Below, in pieces: positions 6,823 through 14,013 of a stretch of DNA of 24,341 nucleotides. The notes beneath the pieces are model-generated. The model made no database searches. It was not told the DNA's origin and worked only from the letters and a program-made list of their open reading frames with translations. Source of the stretch: JBBUAX01 sp964409535. Its GTDB lineage: Bacteria; Patescibacteriota; Minisyncoccia; UBA6257; 2-01-FULL-56-20. The stretch's first letter is position 1. Every line of letters begins with the position of its first letter. The stretch lies in assembly GCA_964409535.1 (NCBI GenBank), contig CAYPDQ010000012.1, positions 1 through 24,341 of the forward strand. Direction: 5' to 3'. A program made the translations under genes and the position numbers.

Positions 6823-8589
6823 TTAAACAACCTCGGCATTGTAGCACTGCTCGCAGTAAACTATCTCTGGTCGCTCCGGCGAATAGGAGGTTTGGAATTG
6901 GTTGGGGCAGGGGTCGCTACCATGGAAGTGAGAAACTGTATTTTCATAAACGCCATTCGCCGACTTCGCGCCAGCGCATTGACAAGTGCGCTGCCACAGC
7001 CGGAAAGGATTGCGCAGCGCAAGCCGGGCTTTATGCCTGCAGAAAAAACAGCGCCTTGGAAGCGGTATCTGCATCCGGCGATAGAACTGCAACTCTTGGG
7101 GCACGATGCGGTAGTTCCGCTTGCACTCTATACACACCAAGACATCCTCCAGGATATTGTCTTTAACGTCTGCGATTGCCTCCGGCAGGTTCTCCGGCCG
7201 AACCGTTTCTTTGCCGATCGTGGTAGGCATCTTCTCTCGCCAGTTAAAATGTCTGGCGCGGGCCTCGCTCTCGGTGAGCAGAAAATGGTCTTGGGCCACA
7301 CTCTCGTTGTAGCCAAAATAGGACAACTCCGCCGGAAAGAACTCGCCGAAGCCGTGCGCCACGCCGTTTCTATCCACATACGGCATATTTTCCATATGTT
7401 CTTTGATCTTGGGCAAGAGCGCTTCGTATTCCTCCTTCGTATACTGTTTGTTCAAAATGCAGTACCGCGCTTTCTTTAAACCCACGCAGCCGAACACATT
7501 CTCTGATGAGTGACAGCCATCCAGATAATAGTAGTTATGATTTTTCCAGGAAAATATCGCAAACCGGCCAAGGTAAGTATGGTCGGGAGTGATGCCTTCG
7601 TAAGCGAGCTGCAACTCTCCGCCCACTGACAGGTCGTAACAATCCTTAGGCGTGTCCGCCTGCTCCACGTAACGGCAGTTTTCCGGATTTTGCACCAGGA
7701 AACAATCTTTGGCGTTCTTGCCATTTGATAGGTAGTCACCCGTGGAATTCACTGTATTCCGGAAGATAGCGAATTTGCGCGGCACGGTATAAAGTATCGG
7801 TTCAAATTCGCGCTTGGCACGCTCCACTCCGGAATAAGTGTCCAAGCGGTACTCGGCGAGTACCCTTTCGTACTCCTCCTTGGAGTATTGTTTGTTTTTG
7901 AAGCAATAACGCTTATGCCGCAGGCCAACGCACATAAAGCAGTCCGAACAGTCCCGGCAATCGAAAAGGAACGCAGAATCTGTGCACGCGACCGAAAAAT
8001 AAACATATTTGGACCGGAAACAGTTCTCAATAAAGATACCTTCGTATATGAGTTCGTTCGCATCCAAAATGTATAAGCAGTCCACCAAATATTTGCCGTT
8101 CACCAGATAGTAGCTGTACATGCAGTCCTCCAGCTTCCAGGCGATGAAGACCATGTAGCAGTTCTTGGAGCGCGCGAAGTCCTGGTTATACTCCGAATTC
8201 ATACTGCCGCCGATCAAACCGTTGTCGTTCATCAAAGCTAGCGTTGGCACTTTCTGTTGCAGTTCCCGGAACTGCGCGAAGAATGGTCTATTCCAATCAT
8301 ATTCCTGCGCATAGCTTTTCGGGTCCCACTTATCCGACCACCAGCATTTCACGCAGTAGACGACGCGGCCGGAATCCGGCGAGTAAACGGAAACCGTGCT
8401 CTTGCCGCACAGGTCGCAGGGACGAGTATAGAGGTTCATGTCGTTCCGCCATGCTAAACGCCGCTGCTTGCGACACTGCGGGCAGAAAGTCGGCGACGGA
8501 ACACCTACTCTCGCATAAAAACTAAAATCGTCCGGCTCGATCGTGAACTGGTTTTTGCAATTTTGGCAGGTTCTGGTCTGGGAGGTCAT
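6823..8589 (-). CDS. Cys-rich multi-zinc-ribbon protein, paralogue 2 (unknown function)
   Basis: 588 residues, clearly homologous to paralogue 1 over its whole length. The same N-terminal motif opens the protein (MTSQTRTCQNCKNQFTIEPD), then FCPQC and the CDLC...YCVKCWW ribbon. The first half of the internal duplication ends CFMCVGLRHKRYCFKNKQYS, and the second ends VFGCVGLKKARYCILNKQYT. The C-terminus repeats CIEC, CFFC, HFHGSDPCPN and YCEQCYNAEVV. It lies between the DUF2283 gene (14 bases upstream) and the DUF5678 gene, whose chosen start falls 19 bases after the stop. No transmembrane or signal sequence. The wide sequence divergence between paralogues with cysteines kept suggests functional diversification rather than recent copying. 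Function unknown. Confidence 0.85.
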   Translation of the reverse strand: MTSQTRTCQNCKNQFTIEPDDFSFYARVGVPSPTFCPQCRKQRRLAWRNDMNLYTRPCDLCGKSTVSVYSPDSGRVVYCVKCWWSDKWDPKSYAQEYDWNRPFFAQFRELQQKVPTLALMNDNGLIGGSMNSEYNQDFARSKNCYMVFIAWKLEDCMYSYYLVNGKYLVDCLYILDANELIYEGIFIENCFRSKYVYFSVACTDSAFLFDCRDCSDCFMCVGLRHKRYCFKNKQYSKEEYERVLAEYRLDTYSGVERAKREFEPILYTVPRKFAIFRNTVNSTGDYLSNGKNAKDCFLVQNPENCRYVEQADTPKDCYDLSVGGELQLAYEGITPDHTYLGRFAIFSWKNHNYYYLDGCHSSENVFGCVGLKKARYCILNKQYTKEEYEALLPKIKEHMENMPYVDRNGVAHGFGEFFPAELSYFGYNESVAQDHFLLTESEARARHFNWREKMPTTIGKETVRPENLPEAIADVKDNILEDVLVCIECKRNYRIVPQELQFYRRMQIPLPRRCFFCRHKARLALRNPFRLWQRTCQCAGAKSANGVYENTVSHFHGSDPCPNQFQTSYSPERPEIVYCEQCYNAEVV

Positions 8590-8603
8590 CCCTCACGACT
8601 TCA

Positions 8604-8846
8604 TCAAGATGCCAACACCGGCTGCTTTGCCCCCTTCTTGCTTTTGACCAATCCTTTCAGTTGCGCAAGGAACTTGCTTGCTTCCAAAATTTCAACAAGG
8701 ACGGGGGTATTGTGTCTATTGAAGTGAACCACAATGTTTCCGATCTCTTTGGCGTAATCAATGGGGTCGCGCCTTACTTCAACCGCCAGCACATCCGCTT
8801 TCGGTTCGTAAACCATTTTCCCTTTCTTTTTAAGATCTCTTTTCAT
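8604..8846 (-). CDS. DUF2283 family protein, probable partner of the upstream DUF4258 protein
   Basis: 80 residues. The pattern YEPKADVLAVEV...IDYAKEIGNIVVHFN..NTPVLVEILEASKFL is the compact DUF2283 fold: an acidic strand pair, a conserved GN.(V/I)VHFN and a terminal PV..EILEAS helix. DUF2283 proteins are commonly found beside DUF4258 or BrnT-like proteins and are considered antitoxin-like. Here the start (8846) lies 17 bases inside the end of the DUF4258 gene, so the two are coupled. Located in the interval between zinc-ribbon paralogues 2 and 3. The assignment of the family is by motif recognition; the antitoxin role is inference. Confidence 0.8.
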   Translation of the reverse strand: MKRDLKKKGKMVYEPKADVLAVEVRRDPIDYAKEIGNIVVHFNRHNTPVLVEILEASKFLAQLKGLVKSKKGAKQPVLAS

Positions 8847-9090
8847 ATTGGGACTTCCTGCCCGGATAAAAAGTGATGATTTTAACCACCTCGCCTTCTT
8901 GTTTATATACTACCCGCAGGACGCGACGGCTGTCAAACGAGCGCTGCGCGACAATGAGCAGCGTCCGGGAATAGTCAATCCTCTCCGGGTCCGTCACGGC
9001 CCTCAAAACCTGATGTCTTTTAACGACAAACTTGTGCCTGCGCAAGACCGCAAATTTATTCTCTGCGTGCTTAGTGAAAACTATCGTCAT
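8830..9090 (-). CDS. DUF4258 / BrnT-like small protein, putative toxin
   Basis: 86 residues. MTIVFTKHAENKFAVLRRH at the start, the TDPERIDYS segment, and RRVLRVVYKQEGEVVKIITFYP at the end match the DUF4258 pattern (small RelE/BrnT-like ribonuclease fold: H..AR/K..RR, then RVVY....V.VITFYP). It is followed by an overlapping DUF2283 gene, the usual partner. The ATG is embedded in TAATG, where TAA is the stop of a relic of a zinc-ribbon paralogue, showing that this cassette once directly followed another paralogue copy. RNase activity is inference from family similarity. Confidence 0.78.
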   Translation of the reverse strand: MTIVFTKHAENKFAVLRRHKFVVKRHQVLRAVTDPERIDYSRTLLIVAQRSFDSRRVLRVVYKQEGEVVKIITFYPGRKSQYEKRS

Positions 9091-9118
9091 TATACTACTT
9101 CCGCATTATAGCACTCTC
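9091..9118 (-). pseudogene. C-terminal relic of a fourth zinc-ribbon paralogue
   Basis: Minus-strand codons here read R-E-C-Y-N-A-E-V-V-stop, the conserved C-terminus of the zinc-ribbon family (YCEQCYNAEIV in paralogue 1). The DNA matches the end of paralogue 1 closely (GCGAG-AGTGCTATAATGC against GCGAGCAGTGCTATAATGC, one base missing). It lies after the stop of paralogue 3, separated from it by a GC palindrome, and its TAA overlaps the DUF4258 ATG. Confidence 0.7.
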
Positions 9119-9120
9119 GC

Positions 9121-9138
9121 CCCGACGCTGCGGTCGGG
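9121..9138. repeat. GC-rich hairpin at the relic junction
   Basis: CCCGAC (9121-9126) and GTCGGG (9133-9138) with a six-base loop, directly abutting the C-terminal relic. No T run follows on either strand, so a terminator is unlikely. It may mark the rearrangement junction. Confidence 0.55.
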
Positions 9139-9155
9139 ACTTCAGTTGCTCTGAT

Positions 9156-10943
9156 TTATACGACTTCACTATTGTAGCAACTTTCGCAGTAGACGATCTC
9201 CGGGCGCTCCGGGGCGTAGGAGGTTTCAAATTTATTCGGACATGGGTTATCTCCGTGGAAGTGAATAGCTGTATTCGTATAGGTTCCATTTTCCGATTTT
9301 TGGCCGACACAGGTGCATTTGCGTTGCCACAGCTGAATCGAGTTTTTGGTTTTCAGGCGAGTATAGTGCCGACAATTCGGACAAAACCGTGGCAACGCAA
9401 GGTTCATGTGACGGTAAAACGCCAATTCCGCGGGAGTAATGCGGAAAGCAGTGCTGCAACGCTCATCGCATTCCCCTTTGTGTGCGCAACCGACGATTGC
9501 TTGCACTATTTCGTCCGATACATCGCGTATATGATCCGGCAGCTCATCAGCGGAAATCGTAATCTCATACTTGCGTTCCGTATTTTCCCTCCAAATATAG
9601 CCCTTGTGCAATGCTGTCTCCCTATCCAATGGGAAGTACTCTTGTGAAAGCGTTTCATTATATCGGAAACTGCTTAGCTCCGGCGGAAAAAATTCGCCGT
9701 AGCGGTAAGTATGCCCGGCGGAATCCACATAGGGCATATCCTTCATATGCTGAATTATTTTCGGCACCAGCATTTCGTACTCTTCTTTGGTGTATTGCTT
9801 GTTCAAGATGCAGTAGGATTTGTTTATTGCGGCATAGCATCCGAACATGTCGTGAGTAGCGCCCGCAAGTTCCATGCAATAGTTCAGATGATGAGAGGGC
9901 GACCAGCACTCAAACGCGAAGCGCACGTCCGTCTGTCCCCCGCCTGCGCCCATACATTCGTACATCCGCTCTGCGCCTCCGCCCCACATAGTGAAATCGT
10001 AAGAGTCCTTGGTCGGGGCTATGGTCAAGAAGTGGCAGTATTTACAATCCTCTCCGGCAACAATTTCATAGCTTTCTTTGGTATTTTTGGAGTTGTAAAT
10101 GTAATCGCCGGTGCAGTTAACACTGTTCAAGACCTCCATATACTTACGGGGATAACCGAGGATTGCGCTATTGGTCTTGGCTCGAGCTGTTTGAATGACA
10201 GAGAATGAACCCAAATCGTATTCGGAAATTTTCTTCGCGTACTCCTCTTTGGAATACGGTTGATTAAAAATATGGTGTTTTTTGTTGCGTAGATTGACGC
10301 AACCGAAGCAGTCCGAGCAACCGATCAAGTTTTTAGAAAACGACACGTTGATGCACTCCACACAATTTTGCGAAAAACTGACATTGTTGCACTTGTATAA
10401 ATTCACGCTGTCGTAACACCTTTCCGACAGTCCCGCGTGTAGAATATCCACGCAGAACTTGCTTTGTTCAAGATAGGTGCTGTACATACAGTCCTCGTCG
10501 TAATCGGAGTTCACGACCAAATAGCAATTCTTGAGGTAAGAACAGATGCAGCAAAAATCGCTATCTACCATCGTCGGCGTGATCTGCTGCTGGCCGGTAT
10601 GCGGCACTTTTTTAAAAAGTTCCTTAAGTTGTGCGAAAAACGGCTTAGAGAAGTCCAGATCTATGCCGTAATCAAGCGGATTCCATTTGTCCCAGAAACA
10701 GCTGGCGCAGTAAACCGTGAATTCCGAATCTGCGGGGTAGAGCGAGATAAAGTCGCGCTGGCATAGATCGCACTTGCGTTTATAGAATGTCCGCTCGTTA
10801 ATGAACGCCATCCGCCTCTGCAGGCGGCACTGCGGGCAAAACGTTGGCGGCGGGACATTGATCTTTTCGTAGAACGCAAAATCCTCCGGCTCAATGACGA
10901 AGCGTTGTTTACAATTTTGGCATACCTTCGTCTCGCTATTCAT
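9156..10943 (-). CDS. Cys-rich multi-zinc-ribbon protein, paralogue 3 (unknown function)
   Basis: 595 residues from ATG 10943 (MNSETKVCQNCKQRFVIEPE), chosen because it aligns with the starts of paralogues 1 and 2; a GTG at 10994 would add 17 residues not shared by the family. Architecture as in the other two: CQNC/FCPQC and CDLC/YCASC ribbons, a duplicated middle with blocks CFGCVNLRNKKHHIFNQPYS and MFGCYAAINKSYCILNKQYT, then CAHKGECDERC, CPNC, HFHGDNPCPN and YCESCYNSEVV. The middle has extra NC repeats (about residues 160-230: CNNVSFSQNCVECINVSFS), so the solenoid-like part is longer than in the paralogues. No Shine-Dalgarno is visible; translation may depend on the overlapping mini-ORF at 10936-11016. 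Flanked on both sides by relics of another copy. Confidence 0.85.
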   Translation of the reverse strand: MNSETKVCQNCKQRFVIEPEDFAFYEKINVPPPTFCPQCRLQRRMAFINERTFYKRKCDLCQRDFISLYPADSEFTVYCASCFWDKWNPLDYGIDLDFSKPFFAQLKELFKKVPHTGQQQITPTMVDSDFCCICSYLKNCYLVVNSDYDEDCMYSTYLEQSKFCVDILHAGLSERCYDSVNLYKCNNVSFSQNCVECINVSFSKNLIGCSDCFGCVNLRNKKHHIFNQPYSKEEYAKKISEYDLGSFSVIQTARAKTNSAILGYPRKYMEVLNSVNCTGDYIYNSKNTKESYEIVAGEDCKYCHFLTIAPTKDSYDFTMWGGGAERMYECMGAGGGQTDVRFAFECWSPSHHLNYCMELAGATHDMFGCYAAINKSYCILNKQYTKEEYEMLVPKIIQHMKDMPYVDSAGHTYRYGEFFPPELSSFRYNETLSQEYFPLDRETALHKGYIWRENTERKYEITISADELPDHIRDVSDEIVQAIVGCAHKGECDERCSTAFRITPAELAFYRHMNLALPRFCPNCRHYTRLKTKNSIQLWQRKCTCVGQKSENGTYTNTAIHFHGDNPCPNKFETSYAPERPEIVYCESCYNSEVV

Positions 10944-11016
10944 AGGTTTTTGCAGCCCGCCCGTACCGAACGGCACGTTCGGGCGGGTTCTCACAGGTTT
11001 TGGTTTCAGAAGTCAT
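10936..11016 (-). pseudogene. N-terminal relic of a zinc-ribbon paralogue, now a 26-codon mini-ORF
   Basis: An ATG two bases after the ftsW stop reads M-T-S-E-T-K-T-C-E-N, the family N-terminus (MTSETRTCQNC in paralogue 1). It then runs into a GC palindrome and continues as PPERAVRYGRAAKTYE to a TAG at 10936-10938. The TAG overlaps the first codons of paralogue 3 (ATGAATAG). It may act as a translated leader that delivers ribosomes to paralogue 3. Confidence 0.7.
10956..10987. repeat. GC palindrome between relic and paralogue 3 start
   Basis: Outer arms CCCGCCCG (10956-10963) and CGGGCGGG (10980-10987). Alternative inner stem CCGAACG (10966-10972) with CGTTCGG (10976-10982) and a 3-base loop. 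It is flanked by near-identical 11-mers (AAAACCTGTGA at 11001-10991 and AAAACCTATGA at 10950-10940, minus strand), as if inserted with a target duplication. Not a terminator: no T run. Confidence 0.6.
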
Positions 11017-11018
11017 GT

Positions 11019-12128
11019 CTATGTGTATTTGGAAATATTCAAAGAAATCCCGCTCATGGTGAGGAATACCGCAAGAGCGGTGCCGCCGTAGCTTACGAAA
11101 GGCAAAGGCACGCCGGTCAGGGGTATGAGGCCGGAGATCGCCGCCATATTGACCAGGGACTGGAGGGCGATGATAGAACCGAAACCGGCCAGAACCAGAT
11201 GGCCGAAAGGATCGCGCACGTTTTTGGCGAGCCAGAAGAGGCGAAAGACCAAAAGGCCGAAAAGCGCGACCAGGGTTGATGCGCCGGCAAACCCCATCTC
11301 TTGCGCCGCGACCGCGAAAATTGAATCGTCAACCGGCGTCGGCAGGGTCGTCGCTTTGCTCGTGGATTTGCCATAGCCCATTCCCCAAAGGCCGCCGGAG
11401 CCGACGGCGATGAGCGTCTGATCCCTTTGGTAGCCGGAACCCAGAACGTCCCTTTCCGGGTTCAAAAAGTCCATCACCCTTTGCAAGCGGTAGGGCGTGC
11501 TCCAAATGAGGGCGCCGAAAGCGACAGCCGCGATTAGGCCGACTGCCATTATATAGCGGATGGGAACGCCGCTTAGGAAGTAAACAATGACGCCGCTTGC
11601 AAGAAGTATCGCCACCGTGCTCGTCGCCGGTTGCAGAACCAAAAGGCCGCCGATTATGCCGAGGATCACGAAAAAAGGTAAAAGTCCGCTCCAGACGTCC
11701 TTGGCGCGGTTCATTTTGGGATTGGAAAGCCAGGCGGCAAGATAAATTATGAAAGTGAGTTTCAAAAGCTCCGACGGCTGGAAGGTCACCGGCCCCAGCT
11801 CTAACCAACGGGAGGCGCCGCCTGCTTCCCGGCCGAAACCGGTGAAAACCATGATAAGCAGAGCGATGTTTATAAGAAGCAGAACCAACGCCACTTTTTT
11901 CCACAGTTGGTAATGGAGTTTCATTCCGACGATAAAACCGACAACGCCTACGCTCAAGCCGTAGACAAGTTGGTGCTTGAGGTAGTAATACGGGTCGTCA
12001 AATTTGAGCTTCCCCAGCTCGGAGGAGGCGCTCGCGAGGATCACGAGGCCGGCGACGGCGAGGAGCGTGACGAGCGCCATAAGGAAGTAATCCGGGTGGT
12101 GGCCGACTTTTGAAACCCTCGTAATCAT
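11019..12128 (-). CDS. ftsW: FtsW/RodA-family (SEDS) peptidoglycan glycosyltransferase, probably FtsW
   Basis: 369 residues with about ten hydrophobic segments, typical SEDS length. SEDS proteins polymerise lipid II at the membrane. GGASRWLELGPVTFQPSELLKLTFI is the conserved extracellular loop region, with the essential E and the PSE.(L/A)K motif. The C-terminus PFVSYGGTALAVFLTMSGISLNIS contains the family signature P.(V/I)SYGG.S. The gene context (MurG further down the run) favours FtsW over RodA. It overlaps the upstream gene by ATGA (12125-12128). It is immediately followed by the relic mini-ORF of the zinc-ribbon family. Confidence 0.95.
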   Translation of the reverse strand: MITRVSKVGHHPDYFLMALVTLLAVAGLVILASASSELGKLKFDDPYYYLKHQLVYGLSVGVVGFIVGMKLHYQLWKKVALVLLLINIALLIMVFTGFGREAGGASRWLELGPVTFQPSELLKLTFIIYLAAWLSNPKMNRAKDVWSGLLPFFVILGIIGGLLVLQPATSTVAILLASGVIVYFLSGVPIRYIMAVGLIAAVAFGALIWSTPYRLQRVMDFLNPERDVLGSGYQRDQTLIAVGSGGLWGMGYGKSTSKATTLPTPVDDSIFAVAAQEMGFAGASTLVALFGLLVFRLFWLAKNVRDPFGHLVLAGFGSIIALQSLVNMAAISGLIPLTGVPLPFVSYGGTALAVFLTMSGISLNISKYT

Positions 12129-13384
12129 CGCGGCAATAAAACTCTACCCGCTGAACCCAGAAACTCCCCCTGTTTCATAACCAGCTTGCCGTTCAAAATC
12201 ACAAACCTGATGGAAACCTCATATGACCGCGAATCCAAAGAGAAACCTACTATGTCCGCGAATTTACCTTCTTTCAATTCTCCCCTGTCTCTTAATCCGA
12301 ATGTTTTAGCGGGAATCGCGGTGATTTTCCGCACCGCTTCGGCAAGAGGCATGAGCCCCTCCGCCGACACGAGAGACAAAAAATAAGACAGGGCGGAAGT
12401 GTTTTCGTCAACGAATATCACTTTGGGCCTGCGACTCTCGCCGAAGCTTGCGCCGGCCGTGCCCAGGAGAACACCGGGACGAGTAAGCGCGGCGCGCAAT
12501 TCTTCCGGGGTACTCCCAGGATAAGCCGCAAGCGCGCGGCAGGCGGTCAAGACAAGAAGTTGCACTAAAGCCGCCTTAGGGTCTTTCAAGCGGAAAAATT
12601 GAGCAAGTTCCTGAAGCGAGTTGCCCACCATCGGATCGTGGCCCGGCGCCTGAACGATTATAACGCTCTTGGGGTCAAAATCCGGAATGTCGCGGATTAT
12701 CTTGGCCCGCAGCCAATCGTCAGCCATCGCCTCTTTAAGCGCTTGGGGGCTGTTAGAGCTTATCCAGCCGGGCAAAAAAGTCCGCGCCGGCACGATGTGC
12801 CGCACAAACGGCGTAATGACTTTTTCTTTGTCTTCGCTCCGCGAGACGCCCAATCCCCCTTCCGCGAGCGCCGTTTTCATAATTTTCTCCAAAAACGCTG
12901 TCTCCGCTTTGGTAAAGTTCTTTTTTGAGACGGGAAAGGCCCGGCGAACCGTCTCCCAGCCGATAAGCGTTCCGAAATTAACTCCCAAAGGAAGCCGGGA
13001 GAGATGCTCCAGAAACTCTCGAACCGAATGCCAGCCAAGATTCCTGTGCCTCCCGGCCCACTCTTCTATTAAATCCAAATTTTCCCGGAAAAGGGGCGCC
13101 AAGGACACCCCTTCCTGCCCGCCAACGATGCTGGTCACGCCGCTTCTCAAAAACTCTTTCTGCTCCGGTTCGTCCAATATTCCGCAGTAGTGATCGGTCT
13201 TACAAAAGGCATCTATAAAACCGGGGCAAACCTTTATTCCCTGGCCGTCGATCACTTCGCTCACGTGCCGTGCCGGGATGTTGCCAACCGCAGAGATCCT
13301 ATCGCCGCTTATGAAAATGTCTCTGGAGAACGGCTCTCCTCCCCCGCCGTCATAGATTTCCGCGCTCTTAATAAGCAAGGTCAT
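12125..13384 (-). CDS. Degenerate N-acyl-D-amino-acid deacylase-like amidohydrolase (probable pseudoenzyme)
   Basis: 419 residues from ATG 13384, which overlaps the trmD stop by ATGA; the upstream extension to 13447 lies inside trmD and is rejected. The fold is recognisable: N-terminal strands (LLIKSAEIYDGGG...DIFISGDRISAVG), PGFIDA at 54-59, GVTSIVGGQEG at 82-92, and the C-terminal closure ITAIPAKTFGLRDRGELKEGKFADIVGF at 354-381. The catalytic elements of the family are missing: PGFID is followed by AFCK instead of an HxH (or NxH) pair, the NCG cysteine motif reads GQEG, GTLIGH reads GTLIGW, and the late catalytic Asp region reads GTAGAS. The frame is intact and long, so the protein is kept but probably does not catalyse the zinc-dependent reaction. 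It could bind D-amino-acid-containing peptides; that is speculation. Confidence 0.8.
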   Translation of the reverse strand: MTLLIKSAEIYDGGGGEPFSRDIFISGDRISAVGNIPARHVSEVIDGQGIKVCPGFIDAFCKTDHYCGILDEPEQKEFLRSGVTSIVGGQEGVSLAPLFRENLDLIEEWAGRHRNLGWHSVREFLEHLSRLPLGVNFGTLIGWETVRRAFPVSKKNFTKAETAFLEKIMKTALAEGGLGVSRSEDKEKVITPFVRHIVPARTFLPGWISSNSPQALKEAMADDWLRAKIIRDIPDFDPKSVIIVQAPGHDPMVGNSLQELAQFFRLKDPKAALVQLLVLTACRALAAYPGSTPEELRAALTRPGVLLGTAGASFGESRRPKVIFVDENTSALSYFLSLVSAEGLMPLAEAVRKITAIPAKTFGLRDRGELKEGKFADIVGFSLDSRSYEVSIRFVILNGKLVMKQGEFLGSAGRVLLPR

Positions 13385-14013
13385 ATCCGGCGCCATTTTT
13401 CTATCGCTTTGTGGTCGCCGGAGAGCAGAATCTTGGGTACACGCCAACCGCGGAAAACTTCGGGCCGGGTATAGACGGGATAGGAACCCTTTTTCTCTTC
13501 CAGGGACTCATATTTGCCCAAAAACCCCGGGATAAAACGGCTGACCGCTTCGATTGTAATGAGCGCCGGCAGCTCTCCGCCGGAGAGAACGTAGTCCCCC
13601 ACCGAAATTTCCTCGTCCGCAACATGCTTCGCAACCCGTTCGTCCACGCCTTCGTAGCGTCCGCAAACAAAAATAAGCCGGTCATATTTGGCCAAGCGGC
13701 GCGCAGTTTTAGCGTCCAACTTTTTCCCGCGAGTGGAGAAAAGGATGATCCGCCGCTTAGAGTTTAGAGTTTTGGATTTAGAGTTTCTCAAAATTGAGCT
13801 GACTGCTTTGTATATTGGCGGAATTTGCAGCACCATCCCCGGTCCGCCGCCGAACGGCCGGTCGTCAACCTGCTTATGTTTCCCCTCGGCAAAGTCACGA
13901 AGGTTATGAACCTTAATTCGGATTATCTTCTTCGCGAGCGCGCGCTTCACGAGCGACTCCCCGAGATAAGAATCAAATATCTTCGGGAAAATGGTGATTA
14001 TATCAAAGCGCAT
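13381..14013 (-). CDS. trmD: tRNA (guanine-N1-)-methyltransferase TrmD
   Basis: 210 residues; typical TrmD is about 220-250, so the C-terminal domain is short. It methylates G37 of tRNAs reading codons such as CNN, preventing +1 frameshifts, with a SAM-binding trefoil knot. Seen: FDIITIFPKIFDSYL start, DDRPFGGGPGMV at 50-61, the knot motifs CGRYEGVDERV at 117-127 and ISVGDYVLSGGELPAL at 136-151, and SYPVYTRP at 177-184. All are canonical. Residues about 77-86 (NSKSKTLNSK) are an apparent insertion encoded by an AT-rich TTTAGAG repeat (13756-13785). It overlaps ATPase A (14003-14013) and the amidohydrolase-like gene. Confidence 0.97.
   Translation of the reverse strand: MRFDIITIFPKIFDSYLGESLVKRALAKKIIRIKVHNLRDFAEGKHKQVDDRPFGGGPGMVLQIPPIYKAVSSILRNSKSKTLNSKRRIILFSTRGKKLDAKTARRLAKYDRLIFVCGRYEGVDERVAKHVADEEISVGDYVLSGGELPALITIEAVSRFIPGFLGKYESLEEKKGSYPVYTRPEVFRGWRVPKILLSGDHKAIEKWRRI
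13756..13785. repeat. TTTAGAG-type repeat inserted in trmD
   Basis: Plus strand shows three near-copies of TTTAGAG/TTTTGGA-like units. On the coding strand they encode NSKSKTLNSK, a basic low-complexity loop in TrmD before the conserved RRIILFS strand. It resembles in composition the non-coding AGGTTTTAG repeats at 16416-16498. Confidence 0.55.

Noticed and set aside
10812..10827. CCGCCTctgcAGGCGG palindrome inside paralogue 3
   Set aside because: It encodes the conserved CRLQRR residues also found in the other paralogues, so it is explained by protein coding.
13385..13447. Upstream extension of the amidohydrolase-like gene
   Set aside because: Lies within trmD; ATG 13384 overlaps the trmD stop in the ATGA arrangement seen at other junctions here.
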